Assembly (NCBI GenBank): GCA_019310865.1
Contig: JAFDDL010000199.1
Coordinates: 1 to 6,712, forward strand
Direction of reading: 5' to 3'
DNA length: 6,712 bases
DNA from: Deltaproteobacteria bacterium
Lineage (GTDB): Bacteria; Desulfobacterota; Desulfobacteria; Desulfobacterales; JAFDDL01
Position numbers and translations under genes: made by a program. This document shows positions 6,506 through 6,712 of this stretch, piece after piece. Below the pieces are notes generated by a model that was given only the letters and a program-made list of their open reading frames with translations, was not told the DNA's origin and did no database searches. Every line of letters begins with the position of its first letter. Position 1 is the first letter of the stretch.

Positions 6506-6712
6506 GTAAATTTTTCTCGAGATTTCTGGTCAGGTTGATCTCTGGTCTCCATAAAATCATCGGTAAATTTATCGAGACTGTCAACTAATGATGCCCAAGG
6601 ATCATCCTTGGGTATAAGGATTACCATTTTACCAATTTTTTGGATATAGACGTCATTACCAACCAACCGAAACTCTTTTGGCAATCTTACGGCTTGGCTT
6701 CTTCCATTTTTA
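6502..6712 (-). CDS. vapB: VapB-type antitoxin (5' end beyond window edge)
   Basis: Reading leftward from the right edge, 69 residues are visible. They begin KNGRSQAVRLPKEFRL, the hallmark N-terminal strand-loop of the SpoVT/AbrB-type swapped-hairpin DNA-binding domain of VapB. VILIPKDDPWASLVDSLDKF follows, and then a charged tail that should wrap the toxin. Family members usually start about 7 to 10 residues earlier, so the true start and the autoregulated promoter lie outside the window. A TTG at 6684 lies in this frame but falls inside the conserved motif and is not the start. VapB neutralises VapC by binding it and represses the operon together with it. Confidence 0.88.
   Translation of the reverse strand, partial: KNGRSQAVRLPKEFRLVGNDVYIQKIGKMVILIPKDDPWASLVDSLDKFTDDFMETRDQPDQKSREKFT

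Noticed and set aside
1..6712. CRISPR array, tRNA/rRNA gene, insertion sequence or phage gene
   Set aside because: No regularly spaced long repeats, no cloverleaf or rRNA-like stretch and no transposase or integrase motif were seen on either strand.

Overview
The window is a stretch of bacterial chromosome. It holds two divergent transcription units, a small gene remnant and the edge of a toxin-antitoxin pair. Nothing in it fixes the taxon. The mixed base composition, the spread of accessory catabolic genes and the type II VapBC pair would fit an environmental Gram-negative such as a Desulfobacterota-like anaerobe, but that is only an impression.

Leftward unit (4239 down to 1 and beyond the edge). 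Three genes are packed with gaps of 36 and 32 bases, so they are probably one operon. They encode a molybdenum hydroxylase large subunit (xanthine dehydrogenase/aldehyde oxidase family), a cytosolic CE4/polysaccharide-deacetylase-fold hydrolase of the HpPgdA/PuuE/cyclic-imide-hydrolase type, and a class III PLP aminotransferase resembling glutamate-1-semialdehyde aminomutase. The aminotransferase is cut by the left edge. The iron-sulfur and FAD subunits that a separate molybdenum subunit needs are not in the window.

Rightward unit (4556 to 5971). A Lrp/AsnC-family regulator has a near-consensus sigma70 promoter and is followed after 3 bases by a ureohydrolase with all metal ligands. The latter closely resembles E. 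coli agmatinase SpeB. The 316-base AT-rich region between the two units carries seven copies of TACG within 160 bases, a plausible operator array for the regulator.

Right flank (5972 to 6712). Just after speB, in the same reading frame, lies a stretch that reads like the C-terminal tail of an AAA-family ATPase without its body. It ends exactly where a convergent vapC toxin gene ends. vapC overlaps its antitoxin gene vapB by 4 bases, and vapB runs off the right edge.

How the genes may work together (inference): agmatinase would yield putrescine and urea. An aminotransferase could convert putrescine to 4-aminobutanal, which cyclises to 1-pyrroline. A molybdenum hydroxylase could oxidise the ring C=N carbon to a lactam, and a cyclic amide/imide hydrolase could open it to GABA. 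This would be an unusual aldehyde-dehydrogenase-independent polyamine route. Other N-heterocyclic substrates are equally open.
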